From Diospyros lotus (lineage: Eukaryota > Streptophyta > Magnoliopsida > Ericales > Ebenaceae): DNA of 64,000 nt. The DNA lies in assembly GCF_014633365.1 (NCBI RefSeq), contig NC_068352.1, positions 18,447,310 through 18,511,309 on the forward strand, given 5' to 3'. Position numbers and translations under genes: made by a program. The notes beneath the pieces are model-generated. The model was not told the origin of the DNA. It did no database searches and was given only the letters and a program-made list of their open reading frames with translations. Positions within the stretch are counted from its first letter, which is position 1. The number at the start of each line of letters is the position of its first letter. This document shows, one piece after another, positions 46,893 through 58,600 of this stretch.

Positions 46893-49800
46893 TGCAACGA
46901 CCCACCTCCTAGAGCCCCTGCTAGCATAGAGGATTCATGAGAGGGTCATTAATACAATGATATTAAAGCAACTCAAAGAAAACCCTCATTAATATACCAC
47001 ATATCTCTCATATGAAAACATCATAACATAACAATTAAGCATATAATCCCATCGGAATAAAAGATACATCCTCTGAATATTATACATCAAGTCATAGCCA
47101 CAAAACATATATGTCCCTTTAAGGAACAATGGTCTAACTAGCTCTAGTAGGGGGCTGATCTTTTGTTCGTAGATGTGTACAGAGCTCACTTGAAGAAAAT
47201 GCCTTGGGAACTTTTATGGTGAAATAACAAGAAATGGTTACGATTGGACTTTCCCAGAACATCATGTAGTATATTGAAACACATGCCAACCTCGTATATA
47301 TACACAACACACAATCCATGCCATGCGATTACATATCACGATACCCAGCCATAACACAAATACACAGATGCACACATAAGGTCATTGGGGCCCACATAAG
47401 ATGCATACATTGGCACCCAAGACCCTATATACAGACCTACTAGTAACCAAAGACAGGCTACCAAATCAATATCATGAGCCCATGGCTCCCATACCAGAAC
47501 CACAAATAACATATCAATCATTGTTGTCATCACGTGCCAAAGCACTCACAATCACATCACATCACGCCGAGCCCTTTGCTCGTATATCAAGATCTCATAT
47601 CACATAACAACGCAAGCCGTGCTTCATTTCCATCATTTCCCATAACCTCTCCATGCAAAGCTACACACAAGGAATGCAATGACTCTTGCAGCATTAGCGT
47701 GACGACAAGGCCCCCATAAGCCAAGCATTAGGCCATGCTACGCCCACGTAAGAATTCACATACAAACCAATGCTCTAAATGCATATGCTCGCCTATCATA
47801 CACAAGTCAGCACTCAATAGGCCAACTGTGTCATGCCAATGCTCATACCCTTAACACATACAAAGCATGACCCCTGATAAATACACCCCATGGCCCAACA
47901 TCATCATGCAAAGCAATGTAGCAACATAATGCAATGCAATAAAACAATAAGCAGAATTACACAACCAACTATCTGGAACCTAACCTAGGGGTGCAGCATC
48001 ATTCTACAAAGAAATGTAGGGAGGACAAGACCTACTTGGCTAGTGAATACAACATGCATCAACAATGCTCAAGACAACCCTTTGATACTGCTCAAGAAAA
48101 CTCTACTAACCTCTCAAGGAACTATATCTAGAAACATCATCATTTATTCTATGAATGCCTCTCATCATACTCCAATCATACACCAAAGTAAGTTACTTAT
48201 CTCCCAAAAATCATATCAAGGCAGATCGCTCAAAATGGAAGAACTCCATATTCTAGGATAAGATTGGCATGGTTTCCATGATTTCAAAACATAATAAAAT
48301 TATCCAATATATATACCAAAACAAATCTTAAGGAGTCTATTTTATGGAACAAAAAAAGGATTCAAATTTGGATAATACCACAGGAAGTTATGCTCCCAAA
48401 ATCGGAGCATTATCGGATTGAAACAGAAATTCCAGATTTCGAGGTGGTACTTCACAGGGATTCTACAGGCCAAATAATTCTCCAAATAACCCAAATAATA
48501 TATCAAAACAAATCCTATCAAGTCTAGTTTATAATACTTTAAACAGTTTGCAAATCCAATATTTTTACAAAAAGTTATGCTCGAAATAGTGGAGCATGCG
48601 CAGGCTATCACAAGGCAGAAATGGTTGACCACCCGATAAAAATGGTCGACCGTTGCTGCAAACGGTTGACTGTTTCCTCAAAAATTGTCGACCGAAGGCT
48701 GAGCATAACCCTCTTGAGACACCCCCAAAACAAGCCAAATGCAAAGAAGCCTCCCCAATTCATTCCCAAACCCAAAAGCACCATTCCTTTTAGGATTTGT
48801 AGGGTGAACACACCCTACTTTGAAACCCAAGGGAGACTAAGAAGAAACAACAAGGAAGAAGGGAGATTTACAATGGTTTCTACATAGCCTTTCAAACCAA
48901 CCATTCTTTGAGAAAACATGGAGTTTTCATACTCAAATTCCTAAACACCCTAGCGAGAAGCATATGAGAGGTAAGGGGAATAAGAACTTGCCTTAAAGAG
49001 TCCTTCTTGATGATCCTTCTTGAGCCAACAAGCCTCCCAAACCCTTTTACTTCACACTCCCTACAACAAAACTAGCAAGAAGGGAGAAAAGGAGAAGAAG
49101 AAACCCTTAGCCTCCCAACCCCTTTTGCACACAATCAATCAAAGAATAAGGAGAAAGAAGAAAACCCTTACCTTCCTTATTTCTTCCCCTCCAGATCGGC
49201 TCCCTTATTTTCTTTCTTTCCCTTGCCTTTTTTCTTGCAAAGCTAGCCTTCTTATAACACACACACACACACACATGTCACAATTACTTAAATGCCCCCC
49301 ATACATATCAACTTAAATTGAAATTGCTTACATTCTAAGGGCACTTTAGACATTAACAACACTCCATAAATTTCAAATAACACCTCATGGCACACCTTAA
49401 CTTATTATGGGTCCCACTTCCACTTAAGTCACCCCTTTGAATTTTGTAATACCCCATGTTCATATGAGGTTGCCATGTAATTTCGATAAGTTTAGAATAC
49501 TGAAAAATTGGCTTGATAAAAGTTATAAGTACCGAATCGACTGCAGGGAATGCCTCGGAGTGAAATTGTCTAAAGAAAATTATATGGTTTTGATGAGCAT
49601 TCCGAGATAGGATTTATGGTATCAAAAGAAATCGGATCGAGAATAGTTTTTGGTACAGCTAAAATACAGCTACTAATTAGGCTGTAAAATCGAATCGTTG
49701 TAGGAGACTCTCGAAAAATCAACGAAATCTTAGGGGGGCTCCGATTTTGCATAATGAGCAACCCTTCAGTGGTTTTGGGATGAAATGACAGCCCGGTGAG

Positions 49801-52192
49801 GACACTGGGGCAAAATCATCTATATCGAGTAAAATTTAAGTTATTAATTGTGGATTTTCGATATTGTAATGCAAATTAATTTAAGATTTAAAGGCATAAT
49901 TGTAATTAAGGATTTGCTCAAGTGTAATAGAGATGAAATTTGAGATGTAATTGTGTAATTTCTCTATTATAGTGTAGTATATAATTATATATATATAGTG
50001 TGTGCGTGTGGCCGTGAATGGATGGCCAGCTTCTGTGAAGCTTTAATGGCTTGGATTGTGGTTGCAAATTGGAAGATAATATCAGCAGGATTTGAGGAAG
50101 ATAATTGCAGCGAGATTTGAGGAAGAAGATATGGCAGCAAGATTTAAGGGGTTGAGCAATTAATGTGATGTATATATATATATATACGCCGTGAAGAGCC
50201 GCAATGGCTGCCTATAAATTGGCAGTGATTGAGGGCGAGAGATGCAAGCGCGAGGCTATCCGAGAAGAAAGGGAGAGAGAGGAAGAGAGAGAGAGTGTGT
50301 GTGTGTGTGTGTGCTGGAACAGAGAGGGCCGAGTGGGAGGCAGCAACTTGAGACAACTATAGCCACAAGCTCGAGCAGAGCAGCAGCGTGCGGAGCAGGG
50401 GCAACGGTCGCGGTGATGATTGCATGATGCGGCGACGTCTGGCGAGGTCGATGGGGTGGTTGGAGGCTCAAGAGAGGGTCAGGAGAAGTTGGCGCGGCTA
50501 TGGAAGCCATGGCCGCAACCAGCTGCAGCGAGCTGCAACCCGCAGCAGCCAGCGACGGCCGCGGGCAACGGCTCACAGCGTTTCATGCATTACGCCGGGT
50601 TTCGGCGAGGCCGAGGCGGCCTGCGGTGGGCAGCGGCAGTGGCGGGAGGGGCAGCTGGTGCGTGGGTGGCGGCGGCGGCGGCGGAGGCTGGTTCGCACGT
50701 AGGTCGGGAAGAAGAAGAAGAGGAAGAAGAAGAGAAGGAGGAGAAGAGAAAAAGAAAAAAAGAAAAGGAAAAGAAAAGAAAAAAAGGAAAAGAAAAGAAA
50801 GAAAAACAAGAAAAATAAGAAAAAATTCCAAGAAATTCTCGAAAAAATTGGATTTGGATATTTATTAATATTTTGAAGATTTGAGCGAGAAATCAGTTCA
50901 AGCACGCATTTCGGGAATATAACACGCATACTGAGGAAGCCGGAGAAACAGTCAAGGTAAGTAAAATTCCCTAAAAAAAATTCTAGAAATTCAAGAGTAT
51001 TATTTTATGAATTATTGTAGTAAAATATTTGAGAAATATTTAGTTTGGATTTATTAAGGAAAATTAGGAAGAAATAGAAAGAAAATTAAAGAAAATGCCA
51101 AAAATTTTGGAAAAATAGGTTTTAATGTTTATTTAAATAATTATGGTGATTTGGAGGTTTTGAGGCTTAAGTTGAAGTGACTTATCAAATTTTGAGGTTG
51201 GCATGCAAATCGAGGCGATGCACGAGCCAAGGCATGGATATCGAGGTAGCCCGATAAGCTTGAGAAGGTAAGTGGTACTTCCCAATTAAAGTTAGTTTTA
51301 CGAAAAATGTTTAGTTGTAAGTGATTTATGTTTAAGAAACCCGATCCTCGGGAATGTTTTCATCATATTGACATGCCCTGATATATATCCATCACGTAGA
51401 CTGCATACATGACATGACTATGAAATGCATAAATACACGTTGATATCATTGATCACATGCATTTGAGGCCATAGGGAGTACGAACTGGCACCGCTGCTTT
51501 ACCAAGTGTGCACCCATACACCCCGGCTTCGAAAGAGGTGGCCGCAAAAATGGTAGGTAGCATGAGGGGTGCAATCGACACCTACAAGGTAAGACATTGC
51601 ATACACACATGACATAGCATTATGTACTCTTACTTAAATGATTCATCATCTAATTTAGGCTTTGCCCCTGGAATATTCAAAGGTTCCAGATGGAGATTGT
51701 AGCAGATACGAGGATAAATGAGGCATGAAATGACACTTATTAGAGTGCATGAAGAATGAAATGTATGTTTCGTAGCCCCTGTATTTAAGTTCTGCCACTT
51801 TAGATTTTGAACGTTTTGAGGAATGTTGAAGATGTAAGAATTATTTATGATTAATGTTAAGATATCAGGTTTCGATCATTGCTTCTGCATTTGATGTAAT
51901 GATTCTCTTTCGAGATAAAATGTATGAAAATTCTGGGACGAATTCAAGGAATGATGTGGTTTAGCTTTAGTGTAAGTTTGAAGAAAAAAAATTGTTATTG
52001 TCCCGGAATTGTCCCAAATTATAACGCGCCCAGGAAAGCGGGGCGTTACAACTTTCCTCACTTTTGCCTCTTTTTCCACATCACCTATGACATCGCATAT
52101 CATTCACCAAAATTATTACTCTAACCAAAGAAATATTCTATTTCCATGATAATATCACTCGAGCATCTTAAACCCAAATTCGGGTCATTACA
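46893..52192 (-). mobile_element. Solo LTR inside CACTA, itself interrupted
   Basis: It begins TGCAACGACCCACC (from TGTAACGACCC) and ends TTCGGGTCATTACA. Flanks are CACTG (46888..46892) and CGCTG (52193..52197), a TSD with one change. The left part (CCTGCTAGCATAGAGGATTC) is distantly like the 14746 family. Its own length without the nested LTR is about 2.7 kb. It contains GGTCGACC/GGTTGACC motifs at 48621..48695. No internal domain remains. Confidence 0.65.
49445..52050 (+). mobile_element. Solo LTR (2.6 kb), innermost level of the nest
   Basis: It begins TGTAATACCCC and ends GGGGCGTTACA, with flanks AATTT (49440..49444) and ACTTT (52051..52055), one mismatch. Same family as 6432..9019 in the opposite orientation. 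A TATA run near 50170 is followed by a transcribed-looking GA-rich and GC-rich stretch (50240..50880) whose Gly/Arg and Lys/Glu-rich frames are low complexity rather than genes. A splice-donor-like AGGTAAGT occurs at about 50955. Confidence 0.8.
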
Positions 52193-53121
52193 CGCTGGGC
52201 CAAGGCTGGGTCCAGAAGGAAGATCAGATTGGGCCTAAAGAGAGGGCCTAGATTGGGCCTGGGCGGTGTAAGTACTGATTTTTTAGTTGTCAAAAAAATT
52301 ACTTTTGGTGATAACTATTTTTCATCATCAAAAGTAATAATATCATTGCTAAAAATTTTCCCACCATGTGACGAGAAAAATTAGAGTGCCGATTTTGGGT
52401 GATGACCTTTTATTGTCCTCACCAAAAGTGATCTTTGGCGAGGAAATTTTCCTCATCATAAAAAAAGTTTGTCACAAAATATCATTTTTCTTGTAGTGAG
52501 AGAGAATGGAGGGAAATAAATGAGAGGGAAATGGGGAAAGAAAGGGCCATGTGTCTCTCACCAAAAGACCCATTTTCCCTTCATTTGCACACACAAACAC
52601 AATTATTACCATGCCCATTTTGGACATTTGTCATTTCTCATTTCTTTCTCAATTTTCTTTATCAAACCCATTTATACAATTTCCCATTTACCCTTACCTT
52701 TCTCACACTCTATATAAGGACCTCAAGCCTTTTCTTGATAGTTCACAATTAAATTTAATTTCCCTTTAATTTATTTCACCACATAACAAATGGGCTCAAG
52801 CCTAACCCATTAATTCAACTCTTACTAATTAAGCCCAACTCACATAAGCCCAACCCAATTCACTTGAATTTAAATAAATTTACAAACCACTTAATTTAGG
52901 CCCAATCCATTAGAAATGGGTTTTATTTAATTTTTAGCTATCCCAAGCCTTTGGGCTTTTCACATTAGCCCATCCCCTACATTAAACTCAACCTATTTTA
53001 TTAAATTTTCAACCTTGAGATTTCTCTATAATCCAAGATATATAAATATATATATATATCTATTCACCAAAATAAAATAAAATCATTAACCATGACATAG
53101 ACCCAATAACGGGTCGTTATA

Positions 53122-54603
53122 TAATGGCTATGAAAGAATAGCTAAATCAGTTTGAAAGAAACAAGGTATGGATCTTAGTACCTAAGCCAAAGGATAAGCA
53201 AGCCATAGGAACAAAATAGATGTTTAGGAATAATATGGATGAGCATGGGATAATAGTAAAAAACAAAGCTAGGCTTGTTGCTCAAGGTTACAGCTAAGAA
53301 GAAGGCATAGATTTTGATGAAACATATGCACCTGTAGCAAGACTTGAAGCCATTAGGTTATTGCTAGCTTATACTTATAACAAAGGATTCAAGCTATACC
53401 AAATGGATGTCAAAAGTGCATTCCTAAATGGTTTTATCAAATAGGAAGTTTATGTGAAGCAACCCCCAAGTTTTGAGGACCCAATCCATGAGAATTATGT
53501 GTACAAGCTTACTAATACCCTTTATAGACTTAAGCAAGCTCCTAAGGCTTGGTATGGAACTTTAAACAATTTCCTCATTAAGAATGATTTTAAGAGAGGA
53601 AATGTGGACACTACTCTATATATTAAGAAGGATAAAAAATATATTCTATTATTCCAAATCTACGCAGATGATATAATTTTTGGTTCAACAAATGATAGCT
53701 TATATAAGGAATTTTCTACTATAATACAAGCTGAGTTTGAAATGAGCATGGTAGGAGAATTAAATTATTTTCTAGGATTACAAATGAAGTAGTTAAAAGA
53801 TGGAATATTTATCAATTAATCCAAGACTATTAGGGATATTCTAAAGAAATTCAATATGAATGAGGCAAAATCCATGGATACCTTAATGAGCACATCTGTG
53901 AAAACGGATAAGGATGAAAGTGGAAAATCTATGGATCAAAAGAAATATAGAGGTATGATAGAATCCCTTCTTTATCTCATCACCTCAAGACCTGATATAC
54001 TATTTAGTGTAGCAATTTGTGCTAGATATCAAAGTGATCCCAAGGAGTCCCACTTGGCAGTAGTTAAGAGAATTTTCAAATATCTTAAGGGATCTCCTTC
54101 TTTAGGCCAATGGTATCCTAGAAATTCTCCCTTAGAACTTCATGTATGTACTGATGTAGATTTTACTGGATGCAAAGTGAACAAAAAAAATACTTGTGGG
54201 ACTTGTCAATTGCTAAGAAGTATGTTGATCTCATGCTCATCTAAAAAGAAAAACATTGTGGCCACCTCTAGTCCTAAAGCTGAATATGTTTTTAGCTGGT
54301 AGTTGTTGTGCACAAATTTTGTGGTTAAAACAACAATTGGAGGATTATGGAATTAAGGTAAATTATATTCTTATTAAATGTGATAATTCCAGTGCTATTA
54401 ATCTGTCCAAGAATCCAGTACATCATTCAATGACTAAGCATATAGGAGTAAGAAATCATTTCATTAGAGATCATGTTCAAAAGGGGGATATAGTTTTGGA
54501 ATATGTGCTAACAAAAAATCAATTGGTTGATATTTTTACCAAACCCTTAGAGAGAAATCAGTTCACAAAAATAAAAAATGAATTAGGTGTTATCAAATTT
54601 TGA
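53122..54603 (+). pseudogene. Sirevirus-type copia pol: reverse transcriptase and RNase H
   Basis: The frame resumes after the LTR with MAMKE and NQFERNKVWILVPKPKDKQA. The RT core follows: [29 protein letters not shown] and [13 protein letters not shown]. Then come YRLKQAPKAWY, the catalytic YADD (53661..53672) and ELNYFLGLQM. RNase H follows with RGMIESLLYLITSRPDI and, after a one-base shift near 54290, the end EFNQFTKIKNELGVIKF-like with stop at 54601..54603. Several in-frame TAA/TAG codons stand at expected Gln or Trp codons. It is clearly inactive but well preserved, and collinear with the integrase part at 38506..39230. Confidence 0.9.
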
Positions 54604-55304
54604 GGAGAAAATAGTCGAATACAAAGCCTATAGTAATCGAGTAACTTTGGTTCTTAGTTGAGTAGATTTAGTGTTTAATCGAGTAAGTGTAATCTCTAAT
54701 CAAGTAAAAATGAATTGGTAATCGAGTATTTTAGAAATCTCTCTGATGAATTATTTTTAGTCGAGTAAAGAAAAGTTTGTAATAGACTAACATGAATCTT
54801 TAATCGAGTACAAATAAGTAATGGCCAAGTAAATATTAAGGTAGAGAGGATGCAACCCTTACTCAAGTAACAAATCAAGGTTGCTTGACTAAATCGAAGG
54901 CTCTAATTGATTATAAAACTTCTGGACTAGATTGAAAAGCATGTATTCAATCATTACTCAAGTACAAACCAAAAATAATCAACTAAATTGATAAACCACA
55001 CTAGATTATAAATAAAAAATAGTCGAGTAATCATTTGTTTTATTTTAAAAATTAGGGATTCCATTCGACTCTTTACGCAAGTATAAATAGGAGCTTACTC
55101 GATTAAACCATTCATATTGAAATTTCACTCAAACCTAGCTCTTGGCATCTTGATTCTAGGTAACCCTCATGTCCATCATCTTTCGATTTTTTTTGTTCTT
55201 CCATGAAATCAACTTGTTTTCCTTTATCTTCATCTCATTCAAAACATTTTATCACAAAAAATCTTGAATTTGATACTCTTTGAATTGAGTCTAAGTATTC
55301 TAAA
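54604..55304 (+). promoter_or_regulatory. LTR-promoter-like region between pol and the env-like ORF
   Basis: About a dozen AATCGAGTAA-type motifs (exact or one-off) at 54613..55075 are followed by TATAAATAGGAGCT at 55082. The Sirevirus LTR has the same motif cluster and an identical 14-base TATA block at 63696. The env-like ATG is about 220 bp downstream of this TATA. The intervening leader is CT-rich with no earlier ATG in a long frame. Inference: a promoter for a separate env-like transcript, derived from or parallel to the LTR U3. Confidence 0.5.
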
Positions 55305-55335
55305 ATGGCACTCAAACAAAAGAAAACCACCACAT

Positions 55336-55614
55336 TGATAAAGAGAAAATAATTACAGAGAACAAATTAATTTTTGGAAAAGAGAGAAAATTTTCTGTAC
55401 ACTTTATTCATCAACTGAGCTGCCTTTATATAGGCATTACAACCCACAAATCAAACTCCACATGCATAACCACTTTCCTCTTGACTAGTAATCAACTCTC
55501 CTACTGACTCCTAAAAACCAGGGCAAACACTAACAACAAAAACTATTGACTACGTCAACTACTAACTCATTTAATTAAATAATTCCAACAAGTAAAAAAT
55601 AAATTCTGCCAACA
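55336..55614 (-). repeat. 3' LTR of the complete copia element
   Basis: On the minus strand it runs TGTTGGCAGAATTTATTTTT to CTCTTTATCA and is preceded by the purine run TTAAGAGAGGGAT (55627..55615), the polypurine tract. The GCCTTTATATAGGCA stretch is palindromic and may include the TATA box. Confidence 0.9.
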
Positions 55615-55645
55615 ATCCCTCTCTTAAACTGATGTTTGCTAACAT

Positions 55646-58600
55646 TTAGTTTAAAACCTTGATTGAGTCAAGTGTGCAGACACCCAATAACTTTCTAAGC
55701 TTCATGAACAACTCCCTCTTGAGAGCCTTTGTGAATATATTAGCAGCCTGGTCTTCACTCTTACAGTACTTCATATCAATTGTTTCATCTTTGTAAAGAT
55801 CTCTCAAGAAATAAAACTTCACATCAATGTGTTTGCTTCTTCCATGTAGCACTGGATTCTTTAACAATTTGATTATTAAACTATTGTCACATAAGATTGT
55901 AGTAGCTTCGGGTGCTTAAACTGCAGCTCCTCAAGGATTCTTCTCAACCATATGGCTTGGCAAGCACAAGTCGTTGCTGCAACAAATTCAACTTCCGTAC
56001 TTGATAAAGTGACAATTGGTTGCTTCTTAGACAACCATGAAATAACACTCGTTCCAAGCATAAAGACATAACTAGAGGTTCTCTTTCTATCATCTCGATC
56101 TCCTGCATAATCATTGTCAGTAAAACCCACCATATTAGATTTTTCACCCTTCTTGTATTATAGCCCAAAATCTCAAGTTCCCTACAAATAATGAAGGATT
56201 CTCTTGGTAGCTAACAAATGTAACATCATGGGATTTTCCATGTATCTGCTTATTAAACTCACTAAATACATAATATCTAGTCTTGTGGTAGTTAGATACA
56301 TCAAGCTGCCTACAATTTGCTTGTACAACGTGCTGTCAACCTTCTTCCCATCACGATCTTTGTGTAGCTTCATGCCACACTCCATTGGAGTACTTACAGG
56401 ATTATAGTCCTTCATTTGAAACCTGTTTAGAAGTTCTCCCACATATTTCTTTTGAGAAAGAAAAATTCCATCATCTGATTGCATTACTTCAATGCCAAGA
56501 AAATAATGCATCAAACCAAGATCAGACACCTCAAATTCATTCATCATGGACTTCTTGAATTCACCAAACATGGTAGCATAATTCCCATAAAATATGAGGT
56601 CATCAACATATAAGAAGACCAGGAGCATTTTCCCTTCATTTCCAATCTTAACAAACATTGTATGCTTATAAGGACATTTCACAAAACTAGCTTTAAGAAA
56701 GTAAGCCTCAATGTGACTATACTAACCCCTCGGGGCTTGCTTTAGTCCATAAAGGGATTTCTTCAATCTATAGAATTTATTCTCATTTCCAGCCTTAATA
56801 TAGCCAAGAGGTTGCTCAATAAATACCTGTTCCTCCAGATACCCATGCAAGAATGCTGATTTGACATTTAGCTGGAAGATAGGCCAAGAATTTTGTGCCG
56901 CTAATGCAACCAGCAACTTGATTGTGTCATGTCTTGTAACTAGGGAAAAAACTTCTGTATAATCAACCCCGTATTGATGTTTGTATCCTTTGGCCACCAA
57001 GCATGCTTTGTACTTGTCAACTTCACCATTTTTTTACAGCTTTGTTTTGAATACCCACTTTACACAAATGGTTTTGTGCCTCTCAGGAAGATCACATAAC
57101 TCCCAAGTATCATTCCTTTTTATGGAATTGATTTCATCATTCATTGCTTTCCACCATTTTTCTTCTTTGACAATACTCTCAAAAGTTGTAGGATCACAGT
57201 CTGCAAACAAAGCAAATTGAGTAATTGGATTACTTAATCCATTTACCTCATAATCTTCCAACCAAGCATGCCTTCTTTTAACATGACGAATAGACCGTGC
57301 TTCTTCTTCACTGGCTTAAACAACTGACGGTGAACCTTCATTGGCTGTTTAAGTTGTATCTGATGAATTTTCGGGCATAAGGGATGCTGAAAGTTGCTCC
57401 TGTTCAGCATTATCATCATAAATGACTTGGTTAGGCTGCTGCTTATTCCAATCCCAATTGTTCTCTTCATCAAAAACAACATCCTTGCTGGTCACAATCT
57501 TCTTCGTCAGTGGTTTGAATAATTTATATGCTTTCAATAATTCACTTACACCAAGAAAGACACATTTTTCAGCTTTATCATTAAGTTTCTTCCTATTCTC
57601 ATCCGGGACATGGGCATAAGTTATACATCCAAAAATTCTAATGTGATCTACAACTGGTCTTCTTCCACTCTAGGCCTCTTCAGGTGTCTTATCTCAAACA
57701 ACAAAAGTTGGACTTATGTTTAACACATAAACACTCTAGTTTACTGCTTCTAGCCAAAAAGTCTTTGGAACCTTTCCTTTGGCCAACAAGCTTCTCACCA
57801 TGTTGAGAATGGTTCTGTTTTTCCTTTTTAAGACACCATTTTGTTGTGGTGTATATGTAGCTGTAAGCTCTCTTTGAATTTCATGCTGCATACAAAAGTC
57901 TTCAAACTCTTTTGAGTAATACTTGCCACCACGATCAGTTCGAAGGGACTCAATAGTCTTGCATGTTTCATTTTCTACAAGAGCTTTGAAGCTTTTAAAT
58001 GTGGTAAAAGCTTCTGATTTTTCCTATAAAAAATAAGCCCATATTTTTCTGGAAAAATCATCAATGAAGGTAATTAAGTATCTTTTACCTCCGTTAGAGG
58101 TTGGGTTTACTGGGCCACAAATGTCTGAATGTACCAGCTCCAACACATCCTTTGCTTTCCATGACTTCCCTTTGGGAAACTGAGTCCAATGTTGTTTTCC
58201 AACAACACATTCTTCACAGACTTGGGAGGGAGCAGTAATTTGTGGAAGACCTGTCACCATGTTCTTCTGTTGGAGGGTTTTCAATCCACCAAAACTCAAG
58301 TGTCCATAATGAAAGTGCCACAACCATGAGGATTCTTTATTTCAACCATCAAACAAGCGTGAATACTTTCAATCTTCAATGGAAACAACCTGTTACAACT
58401 CATCTGGATAATTGCAATAACACCTCTAATAGGGTCATAAATTTTGCAAGCACTGTTCTTAATCATAATTACATACCCCTTTTCTTGCAATTGACCAGCA
58501 CTCAAGAAATTATTCTTCAAGTTAGGAACATATAACACATTAGAGATTGTTTCTGCAAGACTATTCTTGGTTTTTATCTTAATATCGCCTTTTCTCATTA

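Larger units (their letters stand above)
43763..52498. mobile_element. CACTA element carrying a Dicer-like fragment, with nested LTRs
   Basis: The left end CACTACAAAAAAATTGG and right end TTTTTCTTGTAGTG are inverted. Both subterminal regions carry GTGACGA/TCGTCAC and GATGACC-type repeats (43790..44060, 52300..52490), so the two ends belong together. They coincide with the break and resumption of the surrounding LTR. A clean 3 bp TSD is not visible (left ATC, with AGA two bases further out; right AGA). Its own sequence is 43763..46892 plus 52193..52498, about 3.4 kb. A TTTGTAGTG at 46402 is a possible alternative end. No transposase is seen. Confidence 0.65.
39231..53121 (-). mobile_element. 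Gypsy-family solo LTR splitting the Sirevirus pol (with nested inserts)
   Basis: It begins TGTAATGGCTCAC and ends GGGTCGTTATA (terminal CA mutated to TA). It is flanked by TAATG on both sides (39226..39230, 53122..53126), a perfect TSD, and removing it restores the pol reading frame. Its own sequence is 39231..39924, 42551..43762 and 52499..53121, about 2.5 kb, homologous to 14746, 31167 and 35020. It is interrupted by a solo LTR (39925..42550) and a CACTA element (43763..52498). It has no pol, PBS or polypurine tract. Confidence 0.85.

Noticed and set aside
50420..50930. Long Gly/Arg-rich and Lys/Glu-rich overlapping frames on both strands
   Set aside because: They lie within the transcribed-looking part of a solo LTR and come from GC-rich and GA-rich low-complexity DNA; no domain and no conserved start.
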